In this document: positions 1-8,777 of the stretch, piece after piece
Layout of the letters: each line of letters begins with the position of its first letter
Numbering within the stretch: position 1 is the stretch's first letter
Source: Petrocella atlantisensis
GTDB lineage: Bacteria > Bacillota > Clostridia > Lachnospirales > Vallitaleaceae
Assembly (NCBI RefSeq): GCF_900538275.1
Contig: NZ_LR130778.1
Coordinates: forward strand, 1,402,001-1,466,000
Reading direction: 5' to 3'
Length of the DNA stretch: 64,000 nucleotides
Made by a program: the position numbers and the translations under genes
Notes under the pieces: model-generated
Database searches by the model: none
The model's input: only the letters and a program-made list of their open reading frames with translations
What the model was told of the DNA's origin: nothing

Positions 1-36
1 TAGTTGACCCATCCAAAGCAATGGATGGGTCAACTA
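1..36. terminator. Perfect 14-bp hairpin, possible terminator
   Basis: TAGTTGACCCATCC and GGATGGGTCAACTA form a perfect inverted repeat around an 8-base loop. It lies 54 bases past the stop of the minus-strand gene at 91-1029, so it may end that transcript. The bases that would form its U-tract on the minus strand are outside the window, so it could also be an element end. Confidence 0.5.
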
Positions 37-90
37 ATTTTGGTATGTAATTAGTAAATTCAAACATCTTCATAATGTTTTAGACCTCTA

Positions 91-1029
91 TTATAGTGTA
101 GGTACTGGTTCATTAACCTCTGTACTTGCAGGTACAACAATCGTTTCATCTATAATTTCAATAGTTCTGTCCAGTGCATTCCATTGTATTGTAACGCCTA
201 ATGCTTCCCCGACAAATCGTAATGGCACCATAGTACGGCTATTCATGATTATTGCCTCTGTATCCAGTTCTACCACCTGACCATTAACTGTTGCTTTCTC
301 CTCATCAAGAACTAACTCTATGGTCTTGTCTCCTTTTGTAATGATAACTTTTTGTTCTTCTTGAATCCATATCACATCTGCTTGAAATCCTTCTGATATT
401 GCTCTTACTGGCACTAAAGTTCTCCCATCTTTGATAACTGGTGGTGTATCAAACTTAAATAAATTGCCATTTGTTATGATTGAATCGACATCAAGAGCTT
501 TAACATCATCATCCTCTTCTATTTCATCTTTTATTATCTCTAATTCATCCAATTCTGCTTGGCTGTACTTACCTTGTATTAACTGTCTAAGTTGAGCCCT
601 TAATTCCGCAGCTTGTTTTTCTAGTTCTTCGATTTGACTTTCTAAACTAATCAGATCATCTTCATTTACATCTTCATCATCCATTAACTCTTCCAATAGT
701 TCTCGAAGTCCTTCTTCTTCTTCATTCAATTTTCTTTCATATCTGAAATTATTCATCCGATCTTCATATTCGTTTTCTGTTTCATCTTCATCGTCGTTAT
801 CTTCGTCATCTACATCTTCGTCATCTACATTTTCGTCGTCTACATCTTCGTCATCTACATCTTCGTCATCTACATCTTCGTCATCTACATTTTCGTCATC
901 TACATTTTCGTCATCTACCAAGTCAGCTTCTTGCAAAATAACCTTTTCAGGCGCTTCCTGTGCATTAGCGAAACCATAATTACTAATAAGAACTAAAGCC
1001 ATTAAAAGTACGATCATCATTTTTTTCAT
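91..1029 (-). CDS. Secreted protein with acidic repeats and copper-amine-oxidase-type stalk domain
   Basis: 312 residues. An N-terminal signal peptide (about 1-23, ending ANA) is followed by eight VDDE(N/D) repeats (38-77), a charged helical stretch (about 85-165), and a C-terminal copper-amine-oxidase N-terminal-like stalk domain (about 185-300). The stalk shows the usual paired GRTLVPVRAISEGF and SRTMVPLRFVGEALG motifs. Such domains are common on exported Clostridia wall proteins and do not imply oxidase activity. A strong AAGGAGG site sets the start. The 288-base gap upstream has no clear promoter or gene. It is probably a surface or wall-associated protein of the element; its function is unknown. 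Confidence 0.75.
   Translation of the reverse strand: MKKMMIVLLMALVLISNYGFANAQEAPEKVILQEADLVDDENVDDENVDDEDVDDEDVDDEDVDDENVDDEDVDDEDNDDEDETENEYEDRMNNFRYERKLNEEEEGLRELLEELMDDEDVNEDDLISLESQIEELEKQAAELRAQLRQLIQGKYSQAELDELEIIKDEIEEDDDVKALDVDSIITNGNLFKFDTPPVIKDGRTLVPVRAISEGFQADVIWIQEEQKVIITKGDKTIELVLDEEKATVNGQVVELDTEAIIMNSRTMVPLRFVGEALGVTIQWNALDRTIEIIDETIVVPASTEVNEPVPTL
799..918 (-). repeat. Eight tandem 15-bp coding repeats (VDDEN/D)
   Basis: Eight in-frame 15-base units encode VDDEN or VDDED. The units are nearly identical at DNA level, so slippage could change the copy number without breaking the reading frame. Confidence 0.9.
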
Positions 1030-1317
1030 TTTTGTTCCTCCTTGAGATATGTTTTTATTTTTATACTAATGTATTCGATAGCTACACCATGAAAAGTGAG
1101 GTACTTCAAAAAAATCTTGTGCAAAGCTTTTTACTTATTAATAGACCTGTCCAAATATGTATGGTTTAGTATTTATTTGATAGTTCATTTGCTTTTGACA
1201 AAAGCGATAAATATTATGATTTATTGAGCCCAGACCACATACAAAACCATCACTAATAAGCCCTTTTACTCGGCATCAACATATATCCTAAACCTTGTAA
1301 TTTAGGTTTTTGAAATA

Positions 1318-1965
1318 CTATTCCTGTTCTAAATAAGTATAAGCTGGGTTATTAATCAGATTACACAATCTAACAATCTCATGTTCTTTAATAATGTCGC
1401 ACCCAATATTTGCACTCTCGAACTTATTACAAAACTCCCGGCATTCTTTTTGCAGATCCTGTTCAATCCCTGTTCTAAACCTTGTCCATAACATAATATA
1501 AAACTGTCTCTCAACTACTTCACCAGAAACTGCATAGTTACTCATGACCATCATTTCATTTCTAAGCAGCTCTTTCTGCCTTTGATCTGTAGTTTCTGCT
1601 AGTAAAGCAGTATACTCATTAATCAACGGTGTAATATCGACTGGTCTTGATACTGCCAGAAACTTAAATGGTTTCTGAATATTCGAAAGTTCCGCTGTTA
1701 AAACTCTACAAATCTGTTCCTTCTCCATATCAGAAAACAAGTCAATGCTTATGGGATTAATCTTCAAATAAGCAATGACTTGTCCATCCCTTGTATATAA
1801 AAATTTATCATGTATATCCTTCACATTAATAAATTCTTGTGCTGTTAACTCTTGCTGTGATTTAGCATCTACATTCTTTGTGTTATTATTTTTCATATAA
1901 AACAAAGCACCTGCTCCGCCACCACAACATATCAAAATCATTATAATTGGTACTATTTGACTCAT
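1318..1965 (-). CDS. Membrane-anchored VirB4/TraC N-terminal-like domain protein, no ATPase domain
   Basis: 215 residues. One N-terminal membrane segment (about 4-24) precedes a domain that resembles the N-terminal region of VirB4/TraC conjugation ATPases. It has a YTRDGQVIAYLKINPISIDL strand, a KPFKFLAVSRPVDI segment, and a long helix leading to a VVERQFYIMLW strand. It stops after that region: no Walker A or B is present, and the protein is about a quarter to a third of a VirB4. It lies 11 bases after the NlpC/P60 gene, in the position where VirB4 and the hydrolase normally neighbour each other. It probably acts as a structural part of the transfer channel. The family call is by motif resemblance only. 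Confidence 0.6.
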   Translation of the reverse strand: MSQIVPIIMILICCGGGAGALFYMKNNNTKNVDAKSQQELTAQEFINVKDIHDKFLYTRDGQVIAYLKINPISIDLFSDMEKEQICRVLTAELSNIQKPFKFLAVSRPVDITPLINEYTALLAETTDQRQKELLRNEMMVMSNYAVSGEVVERQFYIMLWTRFRTGIEQDLQKECREFCNKFESANIGCDIIKEHEIVRLCNLINNPAYTYLEQE

Positions 1966-1976
1966 ATTTCTCCTCC

Positions 1977-3194
1977 TTAGTCCATCAGCACTGCTGGTCT
2001 TCTAAAATGTATAAACCCAGTACTTTCCGCTGTTGTTATAACGATATTATTAGCACCTGATGTACAGTGTGCAACTAAAATCTTACCTTCTTCATCTATT
2101 CCTACTACAATACCGATGTGATTCACTTTTCTTGTATAAGGCACTGCAAGTATAGCTAGATCTCCGGGTTCAACAATACTTTCAGGTATACTTGTTGAAT
2201 GATTCCACTGTGCTGTAACACCATGTCCGATTGTTTCTACAGGTAAACCCATGTTAGCAAATATCCATGTCACATAGCCTGAACAGTCGAGTCCAAAAGG
2301 TCTTATTGTTCCAGTCGTTGTACTCCCTACAGATGTCACTTCCATATCTGTTCCCCATCGATTATCCCAACCGATAGCCACACTTTTCCCACCCCAAAAG
2401 TAATTAACTTGTCCAACGATACTTTCCGCCATGGTGGCAAAAAGTTCCCCTTCAAGCTCTACACCTTCTGGGATATGGCTTTTAATTTCATCAATCTCAG
2501 CTCGTGTTAAGAATGTTTTCACATCACTGGTTGCAAGTAAAACACCATAACCACTACGACGCATTTCAGCTATCATCAATGTTTGTGTTTCATCAAATCC
2601 ATAAATCACACCGATTTCTTCTGCTGTTAAACAATCCATATGAATAGTTTTCGTAATTGTACTTATTGTTTGTGTTTCAGTAACTGATTCACCCTCTTCA
2701 TTAAGAATTGTCACCTCAATATCCTCTGAAGTTGTTTCCGATGTGACTGTTACAATGTTCATATCCTGAAATACTTGTCTTAGTTTTCCCACTTGATCTT
2801 CTGATAAAATTGCCATCTGCTCTGAATTTTCTTCAGTTACATTATACTTAACTGCATAAGCTATAAGAACATCTTCTGAATTATCAATCAATGTGCCATC
2901 TTCACTCCCCATGATGATCGTTATGACCTCATCTACGGTTGTATCCTCTTGCTCTAACTGGATGTTGTATTGAAATTCCTCTTTCATTTCATATAGAGCA
3001 CTAACCACTGATATCTGCTCGTCATGACCACCTAATAAGGCAAAGAATATTGCAAAAGGTGATGATAGCACCAATAGAATGATGATAAAAGGAATAAGGC
3101 AAGCTATTAAGATAGCCCGCCTTCCTTTCTCATCTGATAATGCTGTTGTTGCAACTTTAGCTACTACTTTTAACGTTGCTGGATCTATTGCCAT
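1977..3194 (-). CDS. Membrane-anchored NlpC/P60 peptidoglycan hydrolase of the transfer apparatus
   Basis: 405 residues. A short cytoplasmic N-terminus is followed by one membrane segment (about 28-50), an extracellular linker domain, and a C-terminal NlpC/P60 domain (about 250-405). The catalytic Cys is in GLDCSGYVTW (about residue 304). The His is in VNHIGIVVG (about 360), and a later VAHC follows. Hydrolases of this layout (CwlT/Orf14 type in Gram-positive ICEs) open the wall for the mating channel. The start has a GGAGAGTG ribosome site. It is cotranscribed with the VirB4-N-like gene downstream. Wall lysis during transfer follows from family knowledge and synteny. Confidence 0.85.
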   Translation of the reverse strand: MAIDPATLKVVAKVATTALSDEKGRRAILIACLIPFIIILLVLSSPFAIFFALLGGHDEQISVVSALYEMKEEFQYNIQLEQEDTTVDEVITIIMGSEDGTLIDNSEDVLIAYAVKYNVTEENSEQMAILSEDQVGKLRQVFQDMNIVTVTSETTSEDIEVTILNEEGESVTETQTISTITKTIHMDCLTAEEIGVIYGFDETQTLMIAEMRRSGYGVLLATSDVKTFLTRAEIDEIKSHIPEGVELEGELFATMAESIVGQVNYFWGGKSVAIGWDNRWGTDMEVTSVGSTTTGTIRPFGLDCSGYVTWIFANMGLPVETIGHGVTAQWNHSTSIPESIVEPGDLAILAVPYTRKVNHIGIVVGIDEEGKILVAHCTSGANNIVITTAESTGFIHFRRPAVLMD

Positions 3195-3206
3195 AAAATC
3201 ACTCTC

Positions 3207-5210
3207 CTAATTTTCTAATGGTGCAATGTGCCAGTCCTCATATAAGTTACCGTTAATGTTAACTAAATCTGATAAATTCATTCTTAACATACCGTCCGGT
3301 GTCCACATATCAATAATTGATGTATACACTATATAAGGAGCATCAGGATACCAAATCGGTGTGAAATGAGTCCGATTATTATAAGTTGAATACTTATTCT
3401 CCTGGAACTCAAAATCACCATATCCAGTCATATCAAGTAATCTACAATATGTCAGATACTCGAACTCTGGAAAATGTGTAATAGCATTCTGAACATATGT
3501 GATATGATTTTCCGGTGCATTACTATAAACGTTAGACTCAACAGAAATATTTACACCATAACCGGACTTCATCGTATCACCTTCGGCTGTTGGTACTTGT
3601 CCATCTGGAACAAGGCTCATAGATGCTGAAAGCGATGCATAAAACGAGGTGTAATCATAAACCCATTCACCTTCATCTTTCCATTCACCGTTGTCTTCCC
3701 AACCACCGTGATCTTCCCAGTAATGACCTATATACAAAAACTGCCATCCTGTTGAAGTATTAAACCATTGATATCTTGGTACATACTGCCAATCACTTTC
3801 CCATTCCCAATCTGAATACCAAACCCAATCAGAGTCCCATTCTGCATCGAATATCCCCCATTCTGCAATGCTTTTATCAGCTTCAACAGGTAAACTAGGT
3901 ATAGTGAAACCATCATTTGTATCATTGGCTGTTGGATTTGGTGGTACATTTTCATTAAGATCCATTACATTACCTGTAATAGTAGCTGATCTGTAATCAC
4001 CATCAATCTTAGCCGCTGAATTACCAATTACTTGCACTTGAATGTCCACTATTGATGGTGTCACAGGGGTATGCCATTTTATCCAAACTAGTTGTGATCC
4101 GCCTTCCGGAATAACTACTTCTGTACTTTTAGAGTAACCATTTGCCGACATAATGACTGTAGCTGTATTCTCTATTGGATGATCATAATAATAATCACTT
4201 ATATGGCGATTATCAGGTGTAACATCTTCATCAGCAAAAATACGAACCGACGTTATTACATCTGTATCTACACGATAATCATAATCGTAGGTTGTATCAT
4301 TTTCTTCCACTTCTTCAGAATTTGGACGTAAGATTCTCATCCCCCAACCACCACCACTGATTATTCTATCTAAATCCCAATAAACATTATCTGCCAATGC
4401 GGGTGTCACTGGATAACCAAACCAACTCTCTTCTAGAAAAACAGAATTTGGAAGATCTGAATGTGTCATGCCTGAAACATATTGACCATCATCTCCACCT
4501 CTAAAATTAAAGTACCCTAGCTTTTGGGCTAAGGCGTATTCTGTGGCTGTGAATGCTAATATTGTTGATCTATCTTTTAAGTGAGTTAATACAACTGGTT
4601 CGTATACAACAAGCCACGCTACTTCGTTTTGGTATTCTCCACCTACTTTTTCAGGTAAGATTCTTTCTGGATCACCTGATACTGATTCACCATTAATGTC
4701 AAAAGTTATGCTCGATACAAGATTTTCTTTACTCATTCCTGCTTGAGCTGCAAAATTATTTATTAGCAAATTTAATGTGTTTGTATCTCCAAAATATGAT
4801 TTTACTGCTTCAATATTTCCACCATGAGTTATTGGAATTGGTGGTGGATCATCTGTCATATATTGGTCAATTTCTATTGGATTCAAAGATTGTCCATTCA
4901 TATAATTTACTTTAGTTCCATAACTGCCTATTGTCCCACTAGGTATACTGAAAGTTGCAGGTTTAACATACAGTGGTTGATTCCCGATTAGTTGCCAATT
5001 AGACGTAAGACTCGCAAATTCATCTGCTGAGTCAGACAATCCAACATATACTGATACTTTATACATGTATTCAGATGTTCTATAAAACCCTTTATTTTCA
5101 AGCGCATCTCCTGTTTCTCCTTCACCTGTATCAGCATTATCATCTGCATAAACTGAGACCGATGAGATAATTAGTATTATCATTAATACCAATAACATCG
5201 TCCTTTTCAT
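3207..5210 (-). CDS. Large secreted protein with a Trp-rich repeat region
   Basis: 667 residues from the ATG at 5210, which follows a GGAGG site; a longer upstream frame runs through a hairpin and is rejected. A signal peptide (about 1-22) is followed by a long extracellular region without a family I recognise. Residues about 444-524 are extremely rich in Trp, Asp and Glu (units such as DSDWVWYSDWEWESDW). There is no clear C-terminal anchor. The gene sits between the acidic membrane protein and the NlpC/P60 hydrolase, so it is probably an exported part of the pilus or transfer apparatus, for example an adhesin. Confidence 0.7.
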   Translation of the reverse strand: MKRTMLLVLMIILIISSVSVYADDNADTGEGETGDALENKGFYRTSEYMYKVSVYVGLSDSADEFASLTSNWQLIGNQPLYVKPATFSIPSGTIGSYGTKVNYMNGQSLNPIEIDQYMTDDPPPIPITHGGNIEAVKSYFGDTNTLNLLINNFAAQAGMSKENLVSSITFDINGESVSGDPERILPEKVGGEYQNEVAWLVVYEPVVLTHLKDRSTILAFTATEYALAQKLGYFNFRGGDDGQYVSGMTHSDLPNSVFLEESWFGYPVTPALADNVYWDLDRIISGGGWGMRILRPNSEEVEENDTTYDYDYRVDTDVITSVRIFADEDVTPDNRHISDYYYDHPIENTATVIMSANGYSKSTEVVIPEGGSQLVWIKWHTPVTPSIVDIQVQVIGNSAAKIDGDYRSATITGNVMDLNENVPPNPTANDTNDGFTIPSLPVEADKSIAEWGIFDAEWDSDWVWYSDWEWESDWQYVPRYQWFNTSTGWQFLYIGHYWEDHGGWEDNGEWKDEGEWVYDYTSFYASLSASMSLVPDGQVPTAEGDTMKSGYGVNISVESNVYSNAPENHITYVQNAITHFPEFEYLTYCRLLDMTGYGDFEFQENKYSTYNNRTHFTPIWYPDAPYIVYTSIIDMWTPDGMLRMNLSDLVNINGNLYEDWHIAPLEN

Positions 5211-5224
5211 ATTGATTTCCTCCA

Positions 5225-5258
5225 TAAAGAAAGCGACTTCATCCTTACGAAGTCGCTT
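5225..5258 (-). terminator. Hairpin between operon genes, terminator-like
   Basis: AAGCGACTTC and GAAGTCGCTT pair perfectly around an 8-base loop. On the minus strand TTTCTTTAT follows, and then directly the ribosome site of the gene starting at 5210. There is no room for a promoter after it, so it looks like a partial terminator or RNA-processing hairpin inside the operon. Confidence 0.6.
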
Positions 5259-5282
5259 ATTATTCAATCTATTATTAAGTTT

Positions 5283-5927
5283 CTAAAATTTATCCCCTTC
5301 TCCAGAAGGAGCACCTTCATCGTAATCTTTTCCCATCATCTCACCCATATTTCCATTACTTGGAATATCATCCTGTAAAAATGGATTCTCGGAATCCGGA
5401 ACTAAATTAGTACCTCTAACTTCGTCTGCAACTTCTTCTGCCTCTGGTTCAGGAGTATATGTCGTCTCTTCTTCATCATACTCTGGTACTTTGTCAGGAT
5501 CAGTTAAATCATCTTTTGTTTCTGGAACCACTTCTGGTGGTGTTAAGTTGGGTTTTTCAGGTTCTTCAGATATTGGCACGTCAACTTCTTCAATATCCAC
5601 TAAACTTATCTCTGTATTGCTATCTTCTTCAATATTAATCGATTCTACATTTACCTCTGGACTTACATACTGATCATCAACGAAAATATTTTCAACTTTT
5701 ATAAATGGGCTTTGATCCTCACTATCTTTAGTAGAATCCTTTGGTTCATCAACCACATAATCAATCTCATCCACCATCAGATCATCCGCTTGATTTTCAG
5801 TTCCAACTAATTGATGTTCATCTTTTTTCTGACCTGTTGAATAAATCAATCCAACTAGGACAATACTTATAACCACTAATAATGTTAAAATGCTGTACTG
5901 CTTCATTTTCATATTTATCTTTTTCAT
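5283..5927 (-). CDS. Membrane-anchored acidic, disordered protein
   Basis: 214 residues from the ATG at 5927, which has an ideal GGAGG site. One membrane segment (about 12-33) is followed by a long tail rich in Glu, Asp and Pro with no predicted fold. I recognise no family. Its place directly after the TadE-like genes suggests an accessory or wall-spanning part of the Tad-like apparatus. Confidence 0.7.
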   Translation of the reverse strand: MKKINMKMKQYSILTLLVVISIVLVGLIYSTGQKKDEHQLVGTENQADDLMVDEIDYVVDEPKDSTKDSEDQSPFIKVENIFVDDQYVSPEVNVESINIEEDSNTEISLVDIEEVDVPISEEPEKPNLTPPEVVPETKDDLTDPDKVPEYDEEETTYTPEPEAEEVADEVRGTNLVPDSENPFLQDDIPSNGNMGEMMGKDYDEGAPSGEGDKF

Positions 5928-6028
5928 CTCTCGTTCCTCCTCGAACATAATCTATAACATCAATAATCTTATTCATCTTCTTAATTATTTAAACGTTATC
6001 AGATAATTAATTAATTGTCTATATCTCG

Positions 6029-6547
6029 TCAAAACTTAGGTGTATACCCTGCATTTACCTTCAATCGAATCTCCATATCCGGTACTTGTTCCCATCCAAA
6101 AGATATGGGAACCGTTAAAGTCAAATATATTTCTGATTCAAAGCGGTCATTATTAATTGAAGGTGCTAAAGGTGCATTAAGAATAGTCACATCCAAATCA
6201 GTCAACTCATACTCTAGTTCTCCTCCTGCATACTTCTGACCAAAGTTAAGCCCTAATAATAGGGTTAATTCACTCATCACAGCACCTTCATCAATTCGAC
6301 TCACCCAAATGTCATCATACAACGTATAACCACCTGAATAGCCTTCTCTAAGTCCATTATAAACTTCATCATAATTCTCTGTTGCTACTGAAATAACAGC
6401 TGACTGAACTGCATCTCTAACACCTTGAGCTATCATCTGTAATCTTAGATATTCACTGACTACAGAAAATACAAGCAGAAATACAAGCACAACAACGACT
6501 GCCTGTATTGCTACATTTCCATCTTTATTCTTCAATAATTTGATCAC
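6029..6547 (-). CDS. TadE-like pseudopilin
   Basis: 172 residues from a GTG at 6547 that overlaps the previous stop (GTGA), with GGAGG ten bases upstream; a TTG two codons earlier is possible. A short charged leader ending in KDGN precedes a hydrophobic helix (about 15-37), then an extracellular domain. This is the TadE/TadF arrangement, a minor pseudopilin processed by prepilin peptidase. Its partner at 6544-6945 and TadC and TadB follow in the operon. Family call is from layout and context. Confidence 0.7.
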   Translation of the reverse strand: MIKLLKNKDGNVAIQAVVVVLVFLLVFSVVSEYLRLQMIAQGVRDAVQSAVISVATENYDEVYNGLREGYSGGYTLYDDIWVSRIDEGAVMSELTLLLGLNFGQKYAGGELEYELTDLDVTILNAPLAPSINNDRFESEIYLTLTVPISFGWEQVPDMEIRLKVNAGYTPKF

Positions 6548-6945
6548 TTCCAATACACCTCCGACCTCCCCGATGATTTAGCTGTCAGAGTGATTGGAAA
6601 AGAACCAAATTCAAAGAATCCAATGTCCACTTCTGTTGTGACAATTACAGTAAACTCATCATTTAGCTGAACCCTTCCAGATGTTGACCATGATATACTT
6701 GGATCAATATCCATCAATGATTCAAGCTCATGTGCTTTTATGTTCGTAGCACTTCCAATTCTTCCTTCAATCTCCGCTACCCTTGCCAACTCATTGGCAA
6801 ATGTACCCAGTTCATTCTTCGCTATAAACACTGGAAAGACTTTCATTCCAAGAGCTATGACTAATAATGCTACTAGTAGAATAACCACAACATCAATGTA
6901 ACCTTCACCACGTTTATCCTTTAATATTTTTATGATCCTTTGCAT
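6544..6945 (-). CDS. TadE-like / DUF4320 pseudopilin
   Basis: 133 residues. The leader KDKRGEGYIDV is followed at once by a hydrophobic helix (about 19-38) and a small extracellular domain, which matches the DUF4320 proteins seen in Clostridia Tad loci. The Gly-Glu pair before the helix is a likely prepilin peptidase site. The same motif (SGEGFVDS) occurs in the intron-split DUF6133 protein, which links both to one peptidase. Ribosome site GGAGGTGG. It overlaps the next gene by four bases. Confidence 0.75.
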   Translation of the reverse strand: MQRIIKILKDKRGEGYIDVVVILLVALLVIALGMKVFPVFIAKNELGTFANELARVAEIEGRIGSATNIKAHELESLMDIDPSISWSTSGRVQLNDEFTVIVTTEVDIGFFEFGSFPITLTAKSSGRSEVYWK

Positions 6946-6960
6946 TTCTCCACCTCCAAT

Positions 6961-7833
6961 CTAGAACATACTTCCAAGTGTACTGATAATCTCTATAAAC
7001 ATTACAGATAGGTACATCAGCATGAAACAGAACAACATAGCAAAGGAATACTTTCGTATTTTACCTGGTCGTTTCATTGCTAATGTTTTAAGTCGTTGGA
7101 TCTCCATCTGTTTTAAGTCATGAGTTAACATTTGAAAGTAAACTACACCATCATCACCTCTAAGCACACCAATTAATCCTCTAGTTATATCTGACAGACT
7201 TGAGCTACCTATTCTCGCTTCAAATCTTGTTATTGCTGATTCATAGCTTCCTGATTTCATATCCGCAACTGTAATTTCCAGTTCGTTCTTAAAGCTTGGA
7301 CCAGCATTAACTTTATAAGTTTCAAATATGGATACCACATTTCTACTGGCTTTAAATTCCTGTGTGAGCGTTGCTACAAACCTTGGCAACTCATATTCAA
7401 TATCCTCTCTTTTTTCCTTTAATGCTTCTTCTGCACTTCTAATCTCCTTGAAATATATTGCTATCGCTAGAAAAGTTATAACTGGAAAAAGTAACGGAAA
7501 TATTAGTAAAGCAGGTACAACAAATATTAGTGTCATTCCTGCCTTTACCCATGCCCTTGCAATATAAGCTTCTGGTGATATCTTTATACCTGCTGACTTT
7601 AAGGTGGCTGTTAACTTTCGCTTACTGTAGTCTGTCAGCTTAATAAATTTTCCAACTTTCATTGATACTTCATTAATAAATACATCTAAGTTCTTAGACT
7701 TTTTCTTTTCTCTTTTATCCACTGTAGCAATAGCCTTTGTTGCTCTTCTTGTTGGCAACTTAACTAAGTCAGCAAGAATCATATATAAACCAATTGCAAA
7801 CAGAATTGTAAAAACTGATAATATCTGAACCAT
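6961..7833 (-). CDS. tadC: TadC-like inner-membrane platform protein (T2SS F family)
   Basis: 290 residues from the ATG at 7833 after GGAGG; a GTG two codons earlier is less likely. An N-terminal membrane helix, a cytoplasmic part, a central pair of hydrophobic segments (about 95-130), a T2SSF helical domain (about 140-250) and a C-terminal membrane helix (about 265-285) give the usual TadB/TadC layout. The domain contains the family-like LPRFVATLTQEF and a conserved acidic helix. With TadB it should form the membrane base on which CpaF works to assemble pilin-like subunits. Confidence 0.85.
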   Translation of the reverse strand: MVQILSVFTILFAIGLYMILADLVKLPTRRATKAIATVDKREKKKSKNLDVFINEVSMKVGKFIKLTDYSKRKLTATLKSAGIKISPEAYIARAWVKAGMTLIFVVPALLIFPLLFPVITFLAIAIYFKEIRSAEEALKEKREDIEYELPRFVATLTQEFKASRNVVSIFETYKVNAGPSFKNELEITVADMKSGSYESAITRFEARIGSSSLSDITRGLIGVLRGDDGVVYFQMLTHDLKQMEIQRLKTLAMKRPGKIRKYSFAMLFCFMLMYLSVMFIEIISTLGSMF

Positions 7834-7847
7834 TGTCACCCTCCTTC

Positions 7848-8777
7848 CTAACGTCTATACTCAATTGGTTTACTAAGCCTAACTACACCTGCTATTGACA
7901 CAAATAAAATAGTTCCACATATTGCCAATACAACTTTCCCCAGTGTATTGGTCATCAAGGTGTCATACCAATCTCTATTGAGAAAATACATTAGAGGAAT
8001 GTTACCCACTAATAAAACCGCCATCGAAATAAATTCTTTTACTGGTTCAAATAGTAAGTAATCAAGCTCTGCTGATACGATTCTCATATCCGACAGCTTA
8101 CTGACAATTGGCGTTAAAGTACTTTTCAGATTTTTATCTTCCTGACAGTCAATGACTGCATTTAACCACTCATGAAAGACTGGGCTATCTACTTTTTCTT
8201 TTAATCCTGACAAGGCTATCTTGATATTTGAATTAATCAGTTTTGTCTGCATTAAAAATGCTTTGAAAACGTCATATACTGGTGGATTAATATAATCAAG
8301 GTTTTCATCAATGGCTGTGATTATGCTTTCACTTCTTAGATACGATGTGGTAATAATAGATAGTGCTGTTTCAAGTTCACTATTTAGTTCTTTTTTCCAC
8401 TTGATGGCAATAAACTTTATATACCAAAAGGGCATCAAGGCAAACCCACAAGCCAAAACTGGAAGTAAAAACAGATTGTCCATGGTAACCGCAAAAAAAG
8501 CACCAACTACCATAAGGATCAATGATAAAATAATCATCATGGTAAGTCGGTGCTCTTTTCCAGTTGCTGTTAAGATGATATTGGTTTCATCCATCAGCTT
8601 CTTTAATCCACTCTTTTTCTTTGTAGAAGTGACCGCTTGGACTTTCCCTTGAATCGTTTGATCTGGCTTTCTAAAAGTCTTTGCTGCCTCTTCTAAAAAT
8701 ATCAGAGGAGTCATACCATTTATTAACCATAACCCAATAACCATTACTATAAATGCTATATAGATAGCTGAATACAT
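7848..8777 (-). CDS. tadB: TadB-like inner-membrane platform protein (T2SS F family)
   Basis: 309 residues from the ATG at 8777, which has an AAGGAGGGG site; a longer frame begins upstream but lacks one. The first 22 bases overlap the cpaF end. It has an N-terminal membrane helix, two central helices (about 85-120), a cytoplasmic T2SSF-like domain (about 130-235) and two C-terminal helices. It is similar in plan but not close in sequence to the TadC gene after it. In Tad systems the pair TadB and TadC couples the CpaF motor to pilus extension. Confidence 0.8.
   Translation of the reverse strand: MYSAIYIAFIVMVIGLWLINGMTPLIFLEEAAKTFRKPDQTIQGKVQAVTSTKKKSGLKKLMDETNIILTATGKEHRLTMMIILSLILMVVGAFFAVTMDNLFLLPVLACGFALMPFWYIKFIAIKWKKELNSELETALSIITTSYLRSESIITAIDENLDYINPPVYDVFKAFLMQTKLINSNIKIALSGLKEKVDSPVFHEWLNAVIDCQEDKNLKSTLTPIVSKLSDMRIVSAELDYLLFEPVKEFISMAVLLVGNIPLMYFLNRDWYDTLMTNTLGKVVLAICGTILFVSIAGVVRLSKPIEYRR

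Noticed and set aside
799-918. CRISPR-like repeat array
   Set aside because: The 15-base units have no spacers and encode an in-frame peptide repeat in a real gene.
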